DNA of 64,000 bases. Source: an uncultured Paracoccaceae bacterium (GTDB lineage: Bacteria; Pseudomonadota; Alphaproteobacteria; Rhodobacterales; Rhodobacteraceae). The DNA is taken from NCBI GenBank assembly GCA_947503935.1, contig CANNFR010000005.1, positions 124,001 through 188,000 of the forward strand. The letters run 5' to 3'. Each line of letters begins with the position of its first letter. Positions within the stretch are counted from its first letter, which is position 1. A model generated the notes under the pieces. It had not been told where the DNA came from. It did no database searches and saw nothing but the letters and a program-made list of their open reading frames with translations. Positions 25,581 through 33,846 of the stretch are shown piece by piece. A program made the position numbers and the translations under genes.

Positions 25581-26333
25581 CTACTCCTGTGGTTCTTCGG
25601 TCGGCTCGCGGGTGCGCCAGGCCCAGATCAGCGCGACAATATAGGCAATGTCCAAGGCCACAAGTGTGGCCCACGGATATGTCAACAAGGCTGCGACCAA
25701 GGCCACGAAGCCGATCACGACGAATTTGATCTGTTCTGCATAGAATTTGGCCGCTTTCAGCGATGGCGTGGGCATCCGGCTGATCATCAGAAGGCCGATC
25801 AGCACCATGTAGGCCGCGATCACCAGTTCGGGCATCGGGTGCAAGGCCGGCAAGAGGAAGGCCAGGTAGAGCGGCAGCATCACCAGCATCGCACCGGCCG
25901 GTGCGGGCACGCCGACGAAAGAGGCCGGGTCGAGCTTGGCCGCCTCGCTGCGATTGCCGACGTTGAAGCGGGCCAGACGCAAGACGCAGCAGATCGCGAA
26001 GATCAAGACGGCGATCCAGCCGGCGCTGCGCGCCTCCTGCAAGGCCCAAAGATACATCACCAGGCCGGGTGTTACCCCGAAATTCACGAAATCGGCCAGC
26101 GAATCCAGTTCCGCCCCGATCTCGCTTTCGCTTTTCAAGAGGCGCGCTAACCGGCCATCCATGCCGTCGAGGGCGGCGGCCAGCACGATCAGGGCGGCCG
26201 ACATCTCAAAATTGCCCTGGAACGCAAAGCGGATCGCCGTCAGGCCTGCGCAGATCGCACCCACGGTGACGAGGTTCGGCAGGATTTGCAGCAGCGAAAA
26301 CTGGCGCGGAGGTTTTCGCGGGGTCTCGGCCAT
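25581..26333 (-). CDS. pssA: CDP-diacylglycerol-serine O-phosphatidyltransferase
   Basis: A 250-residue integral membrane enzyme that makes phosphatidylserine from CDP-diacylglycerol and serine. The CDP-alcohol phosphatidyltransferase signature with its DGxxAR, G and two D residues is seen as DGMDGRLARLLKS, then GAELDSLADFVNFG. About seven hydrophobic helices follow. The N-terminus is short and basic-rich (PRKPPRQFSLLQILPNLVT). It lies 3 bp from psd upstream and 2 bp from pmtA downstream. Confidence 0.93.
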   Translation of the reverse strand: MAETPRKPPRQFSLLQILPNLVTVGAICAGLTAIRFAFQGNFEMSAALIVLAAALDGMDGRLARLLKSESEIGAELDSLADFVNFGVTPGLVMYLWALQEARSAGWIAVLIFAICCVLRLARFNVGNRSEAAKLDPASFVGVPAPAGAMLVMLPLYLAFLLPALHPMPELVIAAYMVLIGLLMISRMPTPSLKAAKFYAEQIKFVVIGFVALVAALLTYPWATLVALDIAYIVALIWAWRTREPTEEPQE

Positions 26334-26336
26334 CGC

Positions 26337-27023
26337 TCAGGCTACCTTGCCGGTGCGGGCGGGCTCATCCGAGGTCAGATCGGCCAGCACCGTTTCACCG
26401 GCCACCATGTTTTGCCCCAGCACCACCATCGGCGCCACGCCATCGGGCAGATAGACATCCACGCGCGAGCCGAAACGGATCAGCCCGAAACGCTCGCCCG
26501 TTTCCAGCATGTCGCCCTCTTTCACGAAGCACACGATCCGCCGCGCCACGAGGCCCGCGATCTGCACCACCGCGATGCGGCGCCCATCGGCGATCTCGAT
26601 GCTGAGGCTGTTGCGCTCATTATCGCTGCTGGCCTTGTCGAGCGAGGCATTCAGGAACGCGCCGGGACGGTAGGCGATCGCGGCCACCTTGCCCGCGATG
26701 GGCGTCCGGTTCACGTGGCAGTTGAAGACGTTCATGAAAACGCTGACCCGGGTCAGCGCCTCGGGGCCCATGCCCAGTTCTTCTGGCGGCACGGCGGGTT
26801 CGATCAGCGACACCACGCCATCGGCGGGGCTGACCAGCAGCCCCTCGCGCTGAGGGACGGCGCGCTTGGGGTCGCGGAAGAAGTAATAGCACCAGATCGT
26901 CAGCCCCGTGCCGATCCATCCCAGCGGCTCCCACACCCAAAACAGCACCAGTGTCACACCCGCGAAGATCGCCACGAAGCGAATGCCTTCGCGGTGCATC
27001 GGTTTTAGGAAGGTGTCGAGCAT
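26337..27023 (-). CDS. psd: Phosphatidylserine decarboxylase (PSD-A/archaeal-like type)
   Basis: I choose ATG 27023 ([13 protein letters not shown]), with GGGAG 11 bases upstream; GTG 27035 overlaps that site and is less likely. The 228-residue enzyme decarboxylates phosphatidylserine to phosphatidylethanolamine. It has one N-terminal hydrophobic region and the self-cleavage Gly-Ser that forms the pyruvoyl group ([11 protein letters not shown] near the C-terminus). The short length fits the alphaproteobacterial class. It is the first gene of psd-pssA-pmtA; the order is opposite to the order of use in the pathway for the first two genes. Confidence 0.92.
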   Translation of the reverse strand: MLDTFLKPMHREGIRFVAIFAGVTLVLFWVWEPLGWIGTGLTIWCYYFFRDPKRAVPQREGLLVSPADGVVSLIEPAVPPEELGMGPEALTRVSVFMNVFNCHVNRTPIAGKVAAIAYRPGAFLNASLDKASSDNERNSLSIEIADGRRIAVVQIAGLVARRIVCFVKEGDMLETGERFGLIRFGSRVDVYLPDGVAPMVVLGQNMVAGETVLADLTSDEPARTGKVA

Positions 27024-27108
27024 GGTCTGCGTCACTCCCGAGGGTCTTTGTCGCCCCTTCCCTAGAGGCCTGTGGCGCAGGTTTCAATGGCGCGCAGCAG
27101 TGGCCCAG

Positions 27109-28161
27109 TTATTGAAATTGCTTGGCGGCTCTGCGGATGAGCTCAAGCGATTCTGCATAACCTTGTGCATAGGTGCTGTCCCACTGAGTTGCTTCGCCTT
27201 GGGCCTTTCGCTGATCACATCGGTCGGCCGCATGCTGGGCTTCGGCTTCGAAGTCTTGCAAGATTGTGCGGGGGTCAGCGCCATAGTCCAACAAGAGGCG
27301 CACTTTCTTTGTGTTGTATCCGGCCGCCAGCAACATTGGGCATGTGGCCGCACATCCCGGTGTGTCTGCTTCAACCGGCGGCGCATTCGGATCAGCGCCG
27401 TTGCGCAAAAGCGCCTCCACCTCCACCTCGTCACCTTCAAAGACGGCGCGATAAAGTGGGGTCCAACCCCAATGCGTGCGGGCCTCGATCTGGGCGCCAT
27501 GAGTGACAAGACACTCAACGATCGCTGACAATACCTCAAGCGGCGGATTGGGATAGTTGGTGTCGGCAATCTGTTGGAGGGCATTGTACCCCTCAGATGT
27601 CGTATACTGGGCATCCGCTCCTGCAGAAATCAGGCGCTGAACCGTTTCGGCATTTCGCCCTTCGGCCCGCAAAGCCCAGAAAAGTGGGGACGATCCGAAT
27701 TTGTCCGTGAATCCGTTCAGGTCCACGCCCTCGGCCAATACCCGGTCCAGCGCGTCGAGATCCCCGTCTTCGATCGCGTCCCGCAGAGTGTCATAAGGCG
27801 GTGGCAGAGTTTCAGGCCGATATTCGGGCGGCAAGATTGTTTCGGAGTTTGCCCGTTGTTCCGCCCAGGCCTGCTCAAGCTGCGCTTCAAGTTGGGCAAC
27901 TCGATCCGTATCGCCAGCCAGTTCGGCTAATCGCACCTCTTCAACAAGCGCAGCCGAGCGCATCTGTAGCGCTTGAAGGCGGTCGATCGATCCGGCTAAT
28001 TCATCAAGCTTTGGAAGCAGCTCGGTCATCTCGGCATTTGATCCTGAATGCTTGCCGACGATTTCACGGGCGCCGGAGAGCAGGTCTTTCAATCCGCCCA
28101 TGTCCTCCCGACCGAGGTTCTCGAGCATCAGTTTCTGAAGCTTTTCGACATCGTCATTCAA
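27109..28161 (-). CDS. Coiled-coil and ankyrin-repeat protein
   Basis: The 350-residue protein has a charged, helical N-terminal third rich in Leu, Glu and Gln (about 1-105, a likely coiled coil). Ankyrin repeats follow from about 120, for example DAIEDGDLDALDRVLAEGVDLNG, FWALRAEGRNAETVQRLISAGAD and GWTPLYRAVFEGDEVEVEALLRNGADPN. No signal or membrane segment is visible, so it is a cytoplasmic protein-interaction module. Four cysteines cluster in the last third. It lies downstream of rpoH, separated by a strong terminator. Function unknown. Confidence 0.78.
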   Translation of the reverse strand: MNDDVEKLQKLMLENLGREDMGGLKDLLSGAREIVGKHSGSNAEMTELLPKLDELAGSIDRLQALQMRSAALVEEVRLAELAGDTDRVAQLEAQLEQAWAEQRANSETILPPEYRPETLPPPYDTLRDAIEDGDLDALDRVLAEGVDLNGFTDKFGSSPLFWALRAEGRNAETVQRLISAGADAQYTTSEGYNALQQIADTNYPNPPLEVLSAIVECLVTHGAQIEARTHWGWTPLYRAVFEGDEVEVEALLRNGADPNAPPVEADTPGCAATCPMLLAAGYNTKKVRLLLDYGADPRTILQDFEAEAQHAADRCDQRKAQGEATQWDSTYAQGYAESLELIRRAAKQFQ

Positions 28162-28176
28162 AAGACCACTCCCAAT

Positions 28177-28204
28177 AAAAAAACCGGGTTCACGAGGAAC
28201 CCGG
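28177..28204 (-). terminator. Intrinsic terminator of rpoH
   Basis: On the minus strand a 7-bp stem (CCGGGTT pairing with AACCCGG, 28184-28190 and 28198-28204) with a 7-base loop is followed by seven T residues (read as A at 28177-28183 on the plus strand). It lies 35 bp after the rpoH stop and ends before the ankyrin gene start. Confidence 0.88.
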
Positions 28205-28238
28205 CCAATATGCTCGATATTCAGAATATGGGAAAGGG

Positions 28239-29138
28239 TCAGGCCGGGGCGGGGATGCCGCGGTCCTTGGCCAGTTCGCGCATGCGCTTTTGCAGCTTTT
28301 CGAAGGCGCGCACCTCGATCTGGCGGATGCGTTCGCGGCTGACGTCGTATTGGCCTGACAGCTCTTCCAAGGTGACCGGGTTTTCCTCAAGCCGGCGCTG
28401 CATCAGAATGTCCTTCTCGCGGTCGTTCAGCACATCCATGGCCTGCACCAGCAACGCGCGACGCGCCTCAAGCTCGTCCTGTTCGGCATAGGCCTCGGCC
28501 TGGTTGGCGTCTTCATCTTCAAGCCAGTCCTGCCACTGCGCCGTCGCATCGCCATCGGCCGATCCGACGGTCGCGTTCAGTGATGCATCGCCGCCCGACA
28601 GGCGCCGGTTCATCGAGATCACCTCTTCCTCGGTGACGTTCAGGTCATGGGCGATCTTGGCGACGTTCTCGGGCCGCAGGTCACCATCCTCCAGTGCGCC
28701 GATACGGGCCTTGGCCTTGCGCAGGTTGAAGAACAGCTTCTTCTGGGCGCTGGTCGTGCCCAGCTTCACCAGACTCCACGAGCGCAGGATGTATTCCTGG
28801 ATCGAGGCGCGGATCCACCACATAGCGTAGGTGGCCAGACGGAAGCCCTTTTCAGGGTCAAACCGCTTGACGGCCTGCATCAGGCCTACATTCGCCTCGG
28901 AAATCACCTCGGCCTGCGGCAGCCCATAGCCGCGATAGCCCATGGCGATCTTGGCGGCCAGCCGCAGGTGGCTGGTCACCATCTGGTGGGCGGCCTCGGT
29001 ATCCTGATGATCGACCCAACGCTTGGCCAGCATGTATTCCTGCTCGGGCTCAAGCATCGGAAACTTGCGGATTTCCTGCAAGTATCGGTTCATCCCCTGT
29101 TCGGGGGACGGTGCCGGTAGATTTGTATAAGTGCTCAT
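28239..29138 (-). CDS. rpoH: RNA polymerase sigma-32 factor RpoH
   Basis: The 299-residue heat-shock sigma factor has region 2 (VGLMQAVKRFDPEKGFRLATYAMWWIRASIQEYIL), the RpoH-box core QKKLFFNLR and region 4 helix-turn-helix (VTLEELSGQYDVSRERIRQIEVRAFEKLQ). It directs RNA polymerase to heat-shock promoters. ATG 29138 has an AGGCAT upstream with no classical site. A good sigma-70-type promoter lies 45-73 bp upstream, and a terminator follows the gene, so it is probably a single-gene transcript. Confidence 0.95.
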   Translation of the reverse strand: MSTYTNLPAPSPEQGMNRYLQEIRKFPMLEPEQEYMLAKRWVDHQDTEAAHQMVTSHLRLAAKIAMGYRGYGLPQAEVISEANVGLMQAVKRFDPEKGFRLATYAMWWIRASIQEYILRSWSLVKLGTTSAQKKLFFNLRKAKARIGALEDGDLRPENVAKIAHDLNVTEEEVISMNRRLSGGDASLNATVGSADGDATAQWQDWLEDEDANQAEAYAEQDELEARRALLVQAMDVLNDREKDILMQRRLEENPVTLEELSGQYDVSRERIRQIEVRAFEKLQKRMRELAKDRGIPAPA

Positions 29139-29182
29139 CGTTTTATGCCTCCCGATCGGTCCGCGCGCGGCGGTCAGATGTC

Positions 29183-29211
29183 TATATAGCGAACTAAACC
29201 GATCAGTTCAA
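29183..29211 (-). promoter_or_regulatory. Sigma-70-type promoter of rpoH
   Basis: On the minus strand TTGAAC (29206-29211) and TATATA (29183-29188) are separated by 17 bp, 45 bp ahead of the rpoH start. The preceding C gives CTTGAAC, which also resembles a heat-shock -35 element, so some self-control is possible, but the -10 does not fit that class well. Confidence 0.7.
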
Positions 29212-29306
29212 GTTTTGATCTGTCTCTCTATCACGTCGCAGTATGGCCGCAAATCGCATCTGGGGAAGCCAGATGTCAGCCGTATCACGTCGATGTGCAT
29301 ATTTTG

Positions 29307-30341
29307 TTAACGTCTCAGCGCCCGGATCAGATCCGCCATGTCGTCGGGAAGGGGCGCCTCGAAGGACAGCTTTTCGCCGGTGATCGGGTGTGAAAACCCC
29401 AAAGTGGCCGCATGCAGCGCCTGCCTGGGAAAGGCAGCGGCAAGGGCGGCAGCGCCCGTGCCAACCGCCTTTTCGGCAAGCTTGCGGCGCCCGCCATAGG
29501 TGGCATCGCCGATCAGGCCGTGCCCGATATGGGCCATGTGGACGCGGATCTGATGGGTGCGTCCGGTCTCAAGCCGGCATTCCACCAGCGCGGCCACGAC
29601 AGGCTGACCGAAGGTCTCAAGGCTGCGCACCCGCGTCACCGCATGCCGCCCGCCATGAAACAGCACCGCCTGGCGCTGTCGGTCGGTCTTGTGGCGGGCC
29701 AGTTGCGTCGTGATGCGCAAGACGCCGCCGGCTTCGAAATGGGTGCCCTTCACGCCACGCAGGCGCGGATCGCCCGGATCCGGCGCGCCGTAGCACAGCG
29801 CCAGATACCGCCGCTCAACACTGTGCTTCTCGAATTGCAGGGCCAGCCCGTGATGGGCCCGGTCCGACTTGGCCACCACCAGCAACCCCGAGGTATCCTT
29901 GTCGATCCGGTGCACGATGCCTGGGCGCCGTTCGCCGCCGATGCCCGACAGCGTGTCACCGCAATGGTGCAAAAGCGCGTTGACCAGCGTGCCCGAGGGC
30001 GAGCCCGGGGCAGGGTGCACCACCAGCCCCGCGGGCTTGTTCACCACGATCAGATCGTCGTCTTCCCAGACAACCTCAAGCGGGATGTCTTGGGCCTGCG
30101 TTTCGGTTTCAACGACGGCGGGCAGCGTGATCTCAATCATCTCGCCCTCGGCCACCTTCGCCTTCGCATCGCTCAGCACCATGCCGCCCCGCCGCACGCA
30201 GCCCTCGGCGATCAGCTTTGCCAGGCGCGAGCGCGACAGCTCGGCCGCCTCTGGCACGTCGCGCGAAAGCGCCTTATCAAGGCGCGAGGGCGGATCGGCT
30301 GCGATTTGCACAATCAGACTGCGCGAAGGGTCGTCGGACAT
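29307..30341 (-). CDS. rluD: Ribosomal large subunit pseudouridine synthase, RluD-type
   Basis: I start at ATG 30341; the longer frame to 30542 runs through the divergent DUF6476 gene. The 344-residue enzyme has an N-terminal S4 RNA-binding domain (about 18-75) and the RluA-family catalytic motif HRIDKDTSGLLVVAK with Asp147. RluD makes pseudouridines in helix 69 of 23S rRNA. The ATG overlaps that of the opposite-strand gene by two bases (CATG at 30339-30342), so both genes' promoters must lie inside each other's coding sequence or they are leaderless. Confidence 0.92.
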   Translation of the reverse strand: MSDDPSRSLIVQIAADPPSRLDKALSRDVPEAAELSRSRLAKLIAEGCVRRGGMVLSDAKAKVAEGEMIEITLPAVVETETQAQDIPLEVVWEDDDLIVVNKPAGLVVHPAPGSPSGTLVNALLHHCGDTLSGIGGERRPGIVHRIDKDTSGLLVVAKSDRAHHGLALQFEKHSVERRYLALCYGAPDPGDPRLRGVKGTHFEAGGVLRITTQLARHKTDRQRQAVLFHGGRHAVTRVRSLETFGQPVVAALVECRLETGRTHQIRVHMAHIGHGLIGDATYGGRRKLAEKAVGTGAAALAAAFPRQALHAATLGFSHPITGEKLSFEAPLPDDMADLIRALRR

Positions 30342-30642
30342 GGATGAGGCTCCGCCGCCGGAAGGGTTCGAACCGGCCAATATCAGGTTTCTCAGGCGGC
30401 TGGTCACTCTGCTGACCGCCACGATGATCGCAGGCCTTCTAGCCATCGTGGCGCTGATTGTCATCCGTTTCTCCGCCGCGCCGGATTTGGTGTTGCCCGA
30501 CGCGCTGACACTGCCCGACGGCGCCCAGGCCCTGGCCTTCACGCAGGGGGCCGACTGGTACGCAGTTGTGACCGATGACGAGATCCTGATCTACGACCGC
30601 GCGACAGGCCAGCTGAGGCAGACAGTGCGGATCGAGCGGTAG
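30340..30642 (+). CDS. DUF6476 family single-pass membrane protein
   Basis: The start ATG 30340 gives 100 residues and overlaps the rluD start on the other strand. The sequence is a short cytoplasmic head (PPPEGFEPANIRFLRRLVTLLT), one membrane helix (about 23-45) and a soluble C-terminal domain of about 55 residues ending TGQLRQTVRIER. This fits the small DUF6476 proteins found next to rluD/rpoH in Rhodobacterales. Function unknown. Confidence 0.8.
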   Translation: MDEAPPPEGFEPANIRFLRRLVTLLTATMIAGLLAIVALIVIRFSAAPDLVLPDALTLPDGAQALAFTQGADWYAVVTDDEILIYDRATGQLRQTVRIER

Positions 30643-30742
30643 GTGGCCTGGTTCGGAACGCCGCCGGGCTTTTCTTCGGTCGGCAAGACTTCGGAAAAAG
30701 CAGCGCCGTTCTTCGGCTTAATCTGACCTAGTTCTAGTCATT

Positions 30743-30793
30743 TCTGGTCCAATTTCGGCAGTGCGGGACTCTGGTCCAATTTCGGCAGTGCGG
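30743..30793. repeat. Two 24-bp direct repeats with 27-bp period
   Basis: TCTGGTCCAATTTCGGCAGTGCGG is repeated exactly at 30743-30766 and 30770-30793, with a 3-base spacer. It sits just before an AT-richer orphan gene. It could be a relic of a mobile-element end or a slippage product; no transposase is visible. Confidence 0.75.
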
Positions 30794-30805
30794 ACGAAGC
30801 GGACA

Positions 30806-31750
30806 CTAGTTGATTTCAAAATCCTCAATCAAACGGCCTACTTCTGATCGAAGCGCGGGTATCTCTAGAATTTCTTCTTTCCATTTGCTGAGGTCGGCAT
30901 TTGCCAAATGAGCTTCAAAAGTGCTCTTGAATTTTGAAACTCGGCCTTTAGGGAAAATAGCCTCGGCTACGATTGTGTCGCCTTGCATTCTGCCCACGAC
31001 ATGAGACCCATCCCAGCCGATACTTGGGTTCTTATTATTGCGGTTTGCAGTCCATTCATCAAATTGATTAGGGAACTTGATACGTCCGTTCAGCAAGGGA
31101 CGCGCTCCAACATGCCAAGTCAGCAACTGTGCACGCCAGTACGGGCAGTCGATTGAAAAAATCGAATCCACCCAGCCTTGGAGTTCCTTGTCTCCGATCA
31201 AGCGAAGACAGACTACAAGCGACGCGGCAAGGTCGCCGCTCACGTTCGCCCAACCCCACCGTTTCGCGGGGTTATTGTTCGACGGATAAAGAATGTTACC
31301 AACGACTATCTTGCCGTCCTTCCATCGATTTTCAGCCATTATGACTTGCCCGAGCGTGCTAAGAACTTCATCGCCGTCATACGCATTCCGACCCCTGTGA
31401 CTGGTCGCAAGATCAACTTGCAAGAAGGCGCTACACAGGCTTTCGAACAGCCAATCTACAATGCGTTCGTGGCATCGCGGCACAACTCTCGGCAACAGAT
31501 GGCGGAACCAAACCTCCCATTCTTCATGAAGGCTAAAGGCGCTCGCGCCGCCTGCGATTTCTTGTAGCACTTCCTGCAAGTATTCAGTTGATACGGTCTC
31601 AGAATCATCGCTTAGCTCGGTGAACATTTTTCGTGTTTCACCCATAAACCAAGCCTCACCCATCAGAATGTCTGGTTGCGGCGCTCCCTTGCGCATTGAA
31701 GCAAGCGCTGTCTCGCAAGGGCCTACGCCCGGTGTCCAGTTAAATCCCAA
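30806..31750 (-). CDS. Orphan protein of unknown function in AT-richer patch
   Basis: The longest frame starts with TTG at 31750 (314 residues); ATG 31696 is a sensible alternative (MRKGAPQPD) and gives 296. No signal peptide is visible. The protein is rich in Trp (for example EEWEVWFRHLLPRVVPRCHERIVDW and NRWKDGKIVVGNILYP) with mixed helices and strands and no recognised motif. Codon choice is clearly less GC-biased than in neighbours, and it is flanked upstream and downstream by about 160-180 bp of non-coding AT-richer DNA and by the 24-bp direct repeats, so it was probably acquired. Confidence 0.6.
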   Translation of the reverse strand: MGFNWTPGVGPCETALASMRKGAPQPDILMGEAWFMGETRKMFTELSDDSETVSTEYLQEVLQEIAGGASAFSLHEEWEVWFRHLLPRVVPRCHERIVDWLFESLCSAFLQVDLATSHRGRNAYDGDEVLSTLGQVIMAENRWKDGKIVVGNILYPSNNNPAKRWGWANVSGDLAASLVVCLRLIGDKELQGWVDSIFSIDCPYWRAQLLTWHVGARPLLNGRIKFPNQFDEWTANRNNKNPSIGWDGSHVVGRMQGDTIVAEAIFPKGRVSKFKSTFEAHLANADLSKWKEEILEIPALRSEVGRLIEDFEIN

Positions 31751-31934
31751 GTGCTTGCTCCGAATTGGTGATCGATTAGAAAACCTACTCGCACTTCAAA
31801 ATCAGTCTAGTCAAAAAATGAACCGTCTGACGCCCGTAGGTTTGGGCTCGCACAGCGTTCATTTCCCGCAACCGCAACTTGGCGCTTTGGGTCACGTCAG
31901 GACATGAAGATCAAAGTTGTTCGACGTCGCGCAG

Positions 31935-32900
31935 CTAGCAGGCGGTCGAGACTTGAGCGTCCCAGGCATGCCCGTTATCGAACATCGCAGTGATCGCGTC
32001 GAAGAACCGGGCGCGGATCTCGGGCGTTTCCATCAGGATTTCATGTTCGCTGCCGGGATAGGTTTCGAAAACCCCGCCCTGCCAGCGGGCCATGACGGCG
32101 CGCATTTCATTGGCATCGACGATGCGCTCGGCGCCGCCGACGGCGCAATATCCCGGGATCTTCGGCAAGGGCATTGCGCGGAGCGCGCGAAGCTCCTTCA
32201 GAGCCTCGTGAACCCATGTCAGGCTGGGCCCGCCCAGGGCCAGTTCGGGATGGGCGCGCAGCTGGCGCTGCATATAGTCGTACATGTCCCGGTCGCGGGT
32301 CAGCTTGTTGCCCTCAAACGGTTCGGCCAGAACGTAGGTCTGCGCCTCGGTGCCCGGTGCGTATTTGTGGCCGAACCCGAAATTGCCGGCCGCCCCCGTC
32401 ACCGCCCGCGCAAAGGGCCGCATGAACGGCTTGATGATGATCCCCCACATCGGGGCCGAAAATGCCGCCGTTTCAAACGGGGCCCCCTCAACGACCGCGC
32501 GCAGGCCGATGGCGCCGCCCATGGAATGGCCGGCCAGATGAAAAGGCTTCGGTAGCGAAAGGGCGTCGGCCGCGGCCAGAACCGCGTGAACATCAAGCTG
32601 ATATTCGGTGAAATCGTTCACATGACCTGACGAGCGGTCGGGCAGGGGCCTGTCGGCCAGGCCCTGGCCGCGCCAGTCAACCGCGACAGAGGCATAACCG
32701 CGCGCCGCCATATCGGCGGCCGCGCGGCCATATTTCTCAACATATTCGGTGCGGCCGGGGAAAAACAGTACGGTTCCCCGCGCGTCTTCGGGCATCCAGG
32801 CGCCCATGCGGACGCGCACGCCGTCACTCGCTGTCAACCACCAGGCGGCCCCCCCGTCGGGACCATCGGCAACCTCTGCAAAAAACGGCGCGCTCTCCAT
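31935..32900 (-). CDS. Alpha/beta hydrolase, lysophospholipase-like
   Basis: A 321-residue serine hydrolase with nucleophile motif GHSMGG (Ser126), the oxyanion region LFFPGRTEYVEKYGRAA and VAVDWRGQGLADRP, and a late SEHEI histidine. The RTEYVEKY / DWRGQG pattern is the one seen in PldB-type monoacylglycerol or lysophospholipid hydrolases. No signal peptide is visible. It precedes the SCP2 gene's end by 3 bp on the same strand, so the two are probably co-expressed; a lipid-binding partner would make sense. Confidence 0.85.
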   Translation of the reverse strand: MESAPFFAEVADGPDGGAAWWLTASDGVRVRMGAWMPEDARGTVLFFPGRTEYVEKYGRAAADMAARGYASVAVDWRGQGLADRPLPDRSSGHVNDFTEYQLDVHAVLAAADALSLPKPFHLAGHSMGGAIGLRAVVEGAPFETAAFSAPMWGIIIKPFMRPFARAVTGAAGNFGFGHKYAPGTEAQTYVLAEPFEGNKLTRDRDMYDYMQRQLRAHPELALGGPSLTWVHEALKELRALRAMPLPKIPGYCAVGGAERIVDANEMRAVMARWQGGVFETYPGSEHEILMETPEIRARFFDAITAMFDNGHAWDAQVSTAC

Positions 32901-32903
32901 GGC

Positions 32904-33191
32904 TCAGCTCAGAACGGCGCCCAGGCGCATGGCAGCACCCATATCGCCGTCAACGCTCAGCTTCTGGGTCATGAACGCGGTCGTCGGGTTCAGTTCGCCG
33001 TCCAGAATGGCGCGAAAGGTTTCGGTGTCAGCCGACATGGTCACATCCGCCTCCTCATCGCCCGCGCGGGCGCCATTGCTGTCGATCATGATCGCGCCTT
33101 CGTCTTCGATGACGAATTTTGCCACGCCATCGAAACCGCCCGACATTTTCTCGTTCAATGCCGCTACGGCGGCCGTAATCACTTCGCTCAT
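32904..33191 (-). CDS. SCP2 sterol-binding-fold protein
   Basis: I start at ATG 33191, with GGAGAG upstream; a longer frame to 33224 is not needed. The 95-residue protein has the SCP2 pattern AALNEKMSGGFDGVAKFVIEDEGAIMID and the ADVTMSADTETFRAILDGELNPTTAFMTQKLSVDGDM module, with the G-D-M-x-x-A end. SCP2 domains bind lipids or acyl-CoA in a hydrophobic tunnel. It is immediately upstream of the lysophospholipase-like gene. Confidence 0.85.
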   Translation of the reverse strand: MSEVITAAVAALNEKMSGGFDGVAKFVIEDEGAIMIDSNGARAGDEEADVTMSADTETFRAILDGELNPTTAFMTQKLSVDGDMGAAMRLGAVLS

Positions 33192-33256
33192 CCCAAGTCT
33201 CTCCAGTTTGTGAGCAACAACCACTCGATTTCGTCGAAACTCACGTTACACTGGTA

Positions 33257-33835
33257 ATGGTTATGAGCTTACACACGTCAATTTCCAATCGTATCGTTGC
33301 GGCACTGGTGCTAGGAGTATGGTTTTCCTTACCCTGGTGGAATTCCGCCGACGCCCAGACCGCCGAGCTGGACCAGCTGTTTGAGCGGTTGCAGGAGCCT
33401 GTCTTGCCCGAATGGCAGCGGGTTGAGGACGATATCTGGCGTGAGTGGTCGCGCTCGGGCTCGCCCGCGATGGACCTTTTACTGCAGCGCGGGCGCGAGG
33501 CGATGGAGGAGGGCGATATCGAGGCCGCGATCGAACATCTGACCGCGCTGACCGATCATGCACCCGACTTCGCCGAGGGCTGGAATGCGCGCGCCACCGC
33601 GTATTTCAATGCCGGTCTCTTCGGCCCGTCCCTGGCCGATATCCAACGCACATTGGCGCTGAACCCGCGCCATTTCGGGGCCATGGGCGGCCTGGCCCTG
33701 ATTCTGGAAGAGATCGGCCAGCCCGACAAGGCGCTTGAGGCGTGGCAGGCCGCGCAAGCTATACATCCTCATCGCCCCGGCATAAACGAGGCCATCGACA
33801 GGCTCGAACGGCAAGTCTCGGGCACCGACCTGTAA
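33257..33835 (+). CDS. TPR-repeat periplasmic protein
   Basis: The 192-residue product has an N-terminal signal peptide (SNRIVAALVLGVWFSLPWWNSADAQ), so it is exported. Tetratricopeptide-like helical pairs follow at about 75-105 (RGREAMEEGDIEAAIEHLTALTDHAPDFAEG), 109-140 (ARATAYFNAGLFGPSLADIQRTLALNPRH) and 143-175. ATG 33257 or 33263 are both possible; neither has a strong ribosome site. The partner is unknown. It precedes the helicase gene by 11 bp. Confidence 0.8.
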   Translation: MVMSLHTSISNRIVAALVLGVWFSLPWWNSADAQTAELDQLFERLQEPVLPEWQRVEDDIWREWSRSGSPAMDLLLQRGREAMEEGDIEAAIEHLTALTDHAPDFAEGWNARATAYFNAGLFGPSLADIQRTLALNPRHFGAMGGLALILEEIGQPDKALEAWQAAQAIHPHRPGINEAIDRLERQVSGTDL

Positions 33836-33846
33836 AAGGCAGCCCC

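Noticed and set aside
30365-30374. GGTTCGAACC resembling a tRNA T-arm
   Set aside because: It lies inside the DUF6476 coding sequence; no acceptor stem, D-arm or anticodon arm can be drawn around it.
30743-30793. Direct repeats considered as a CRISPR array
   Set aside because: Only two copies with a 3-base gap, so there are no spacers, and no cas genes are in the window.
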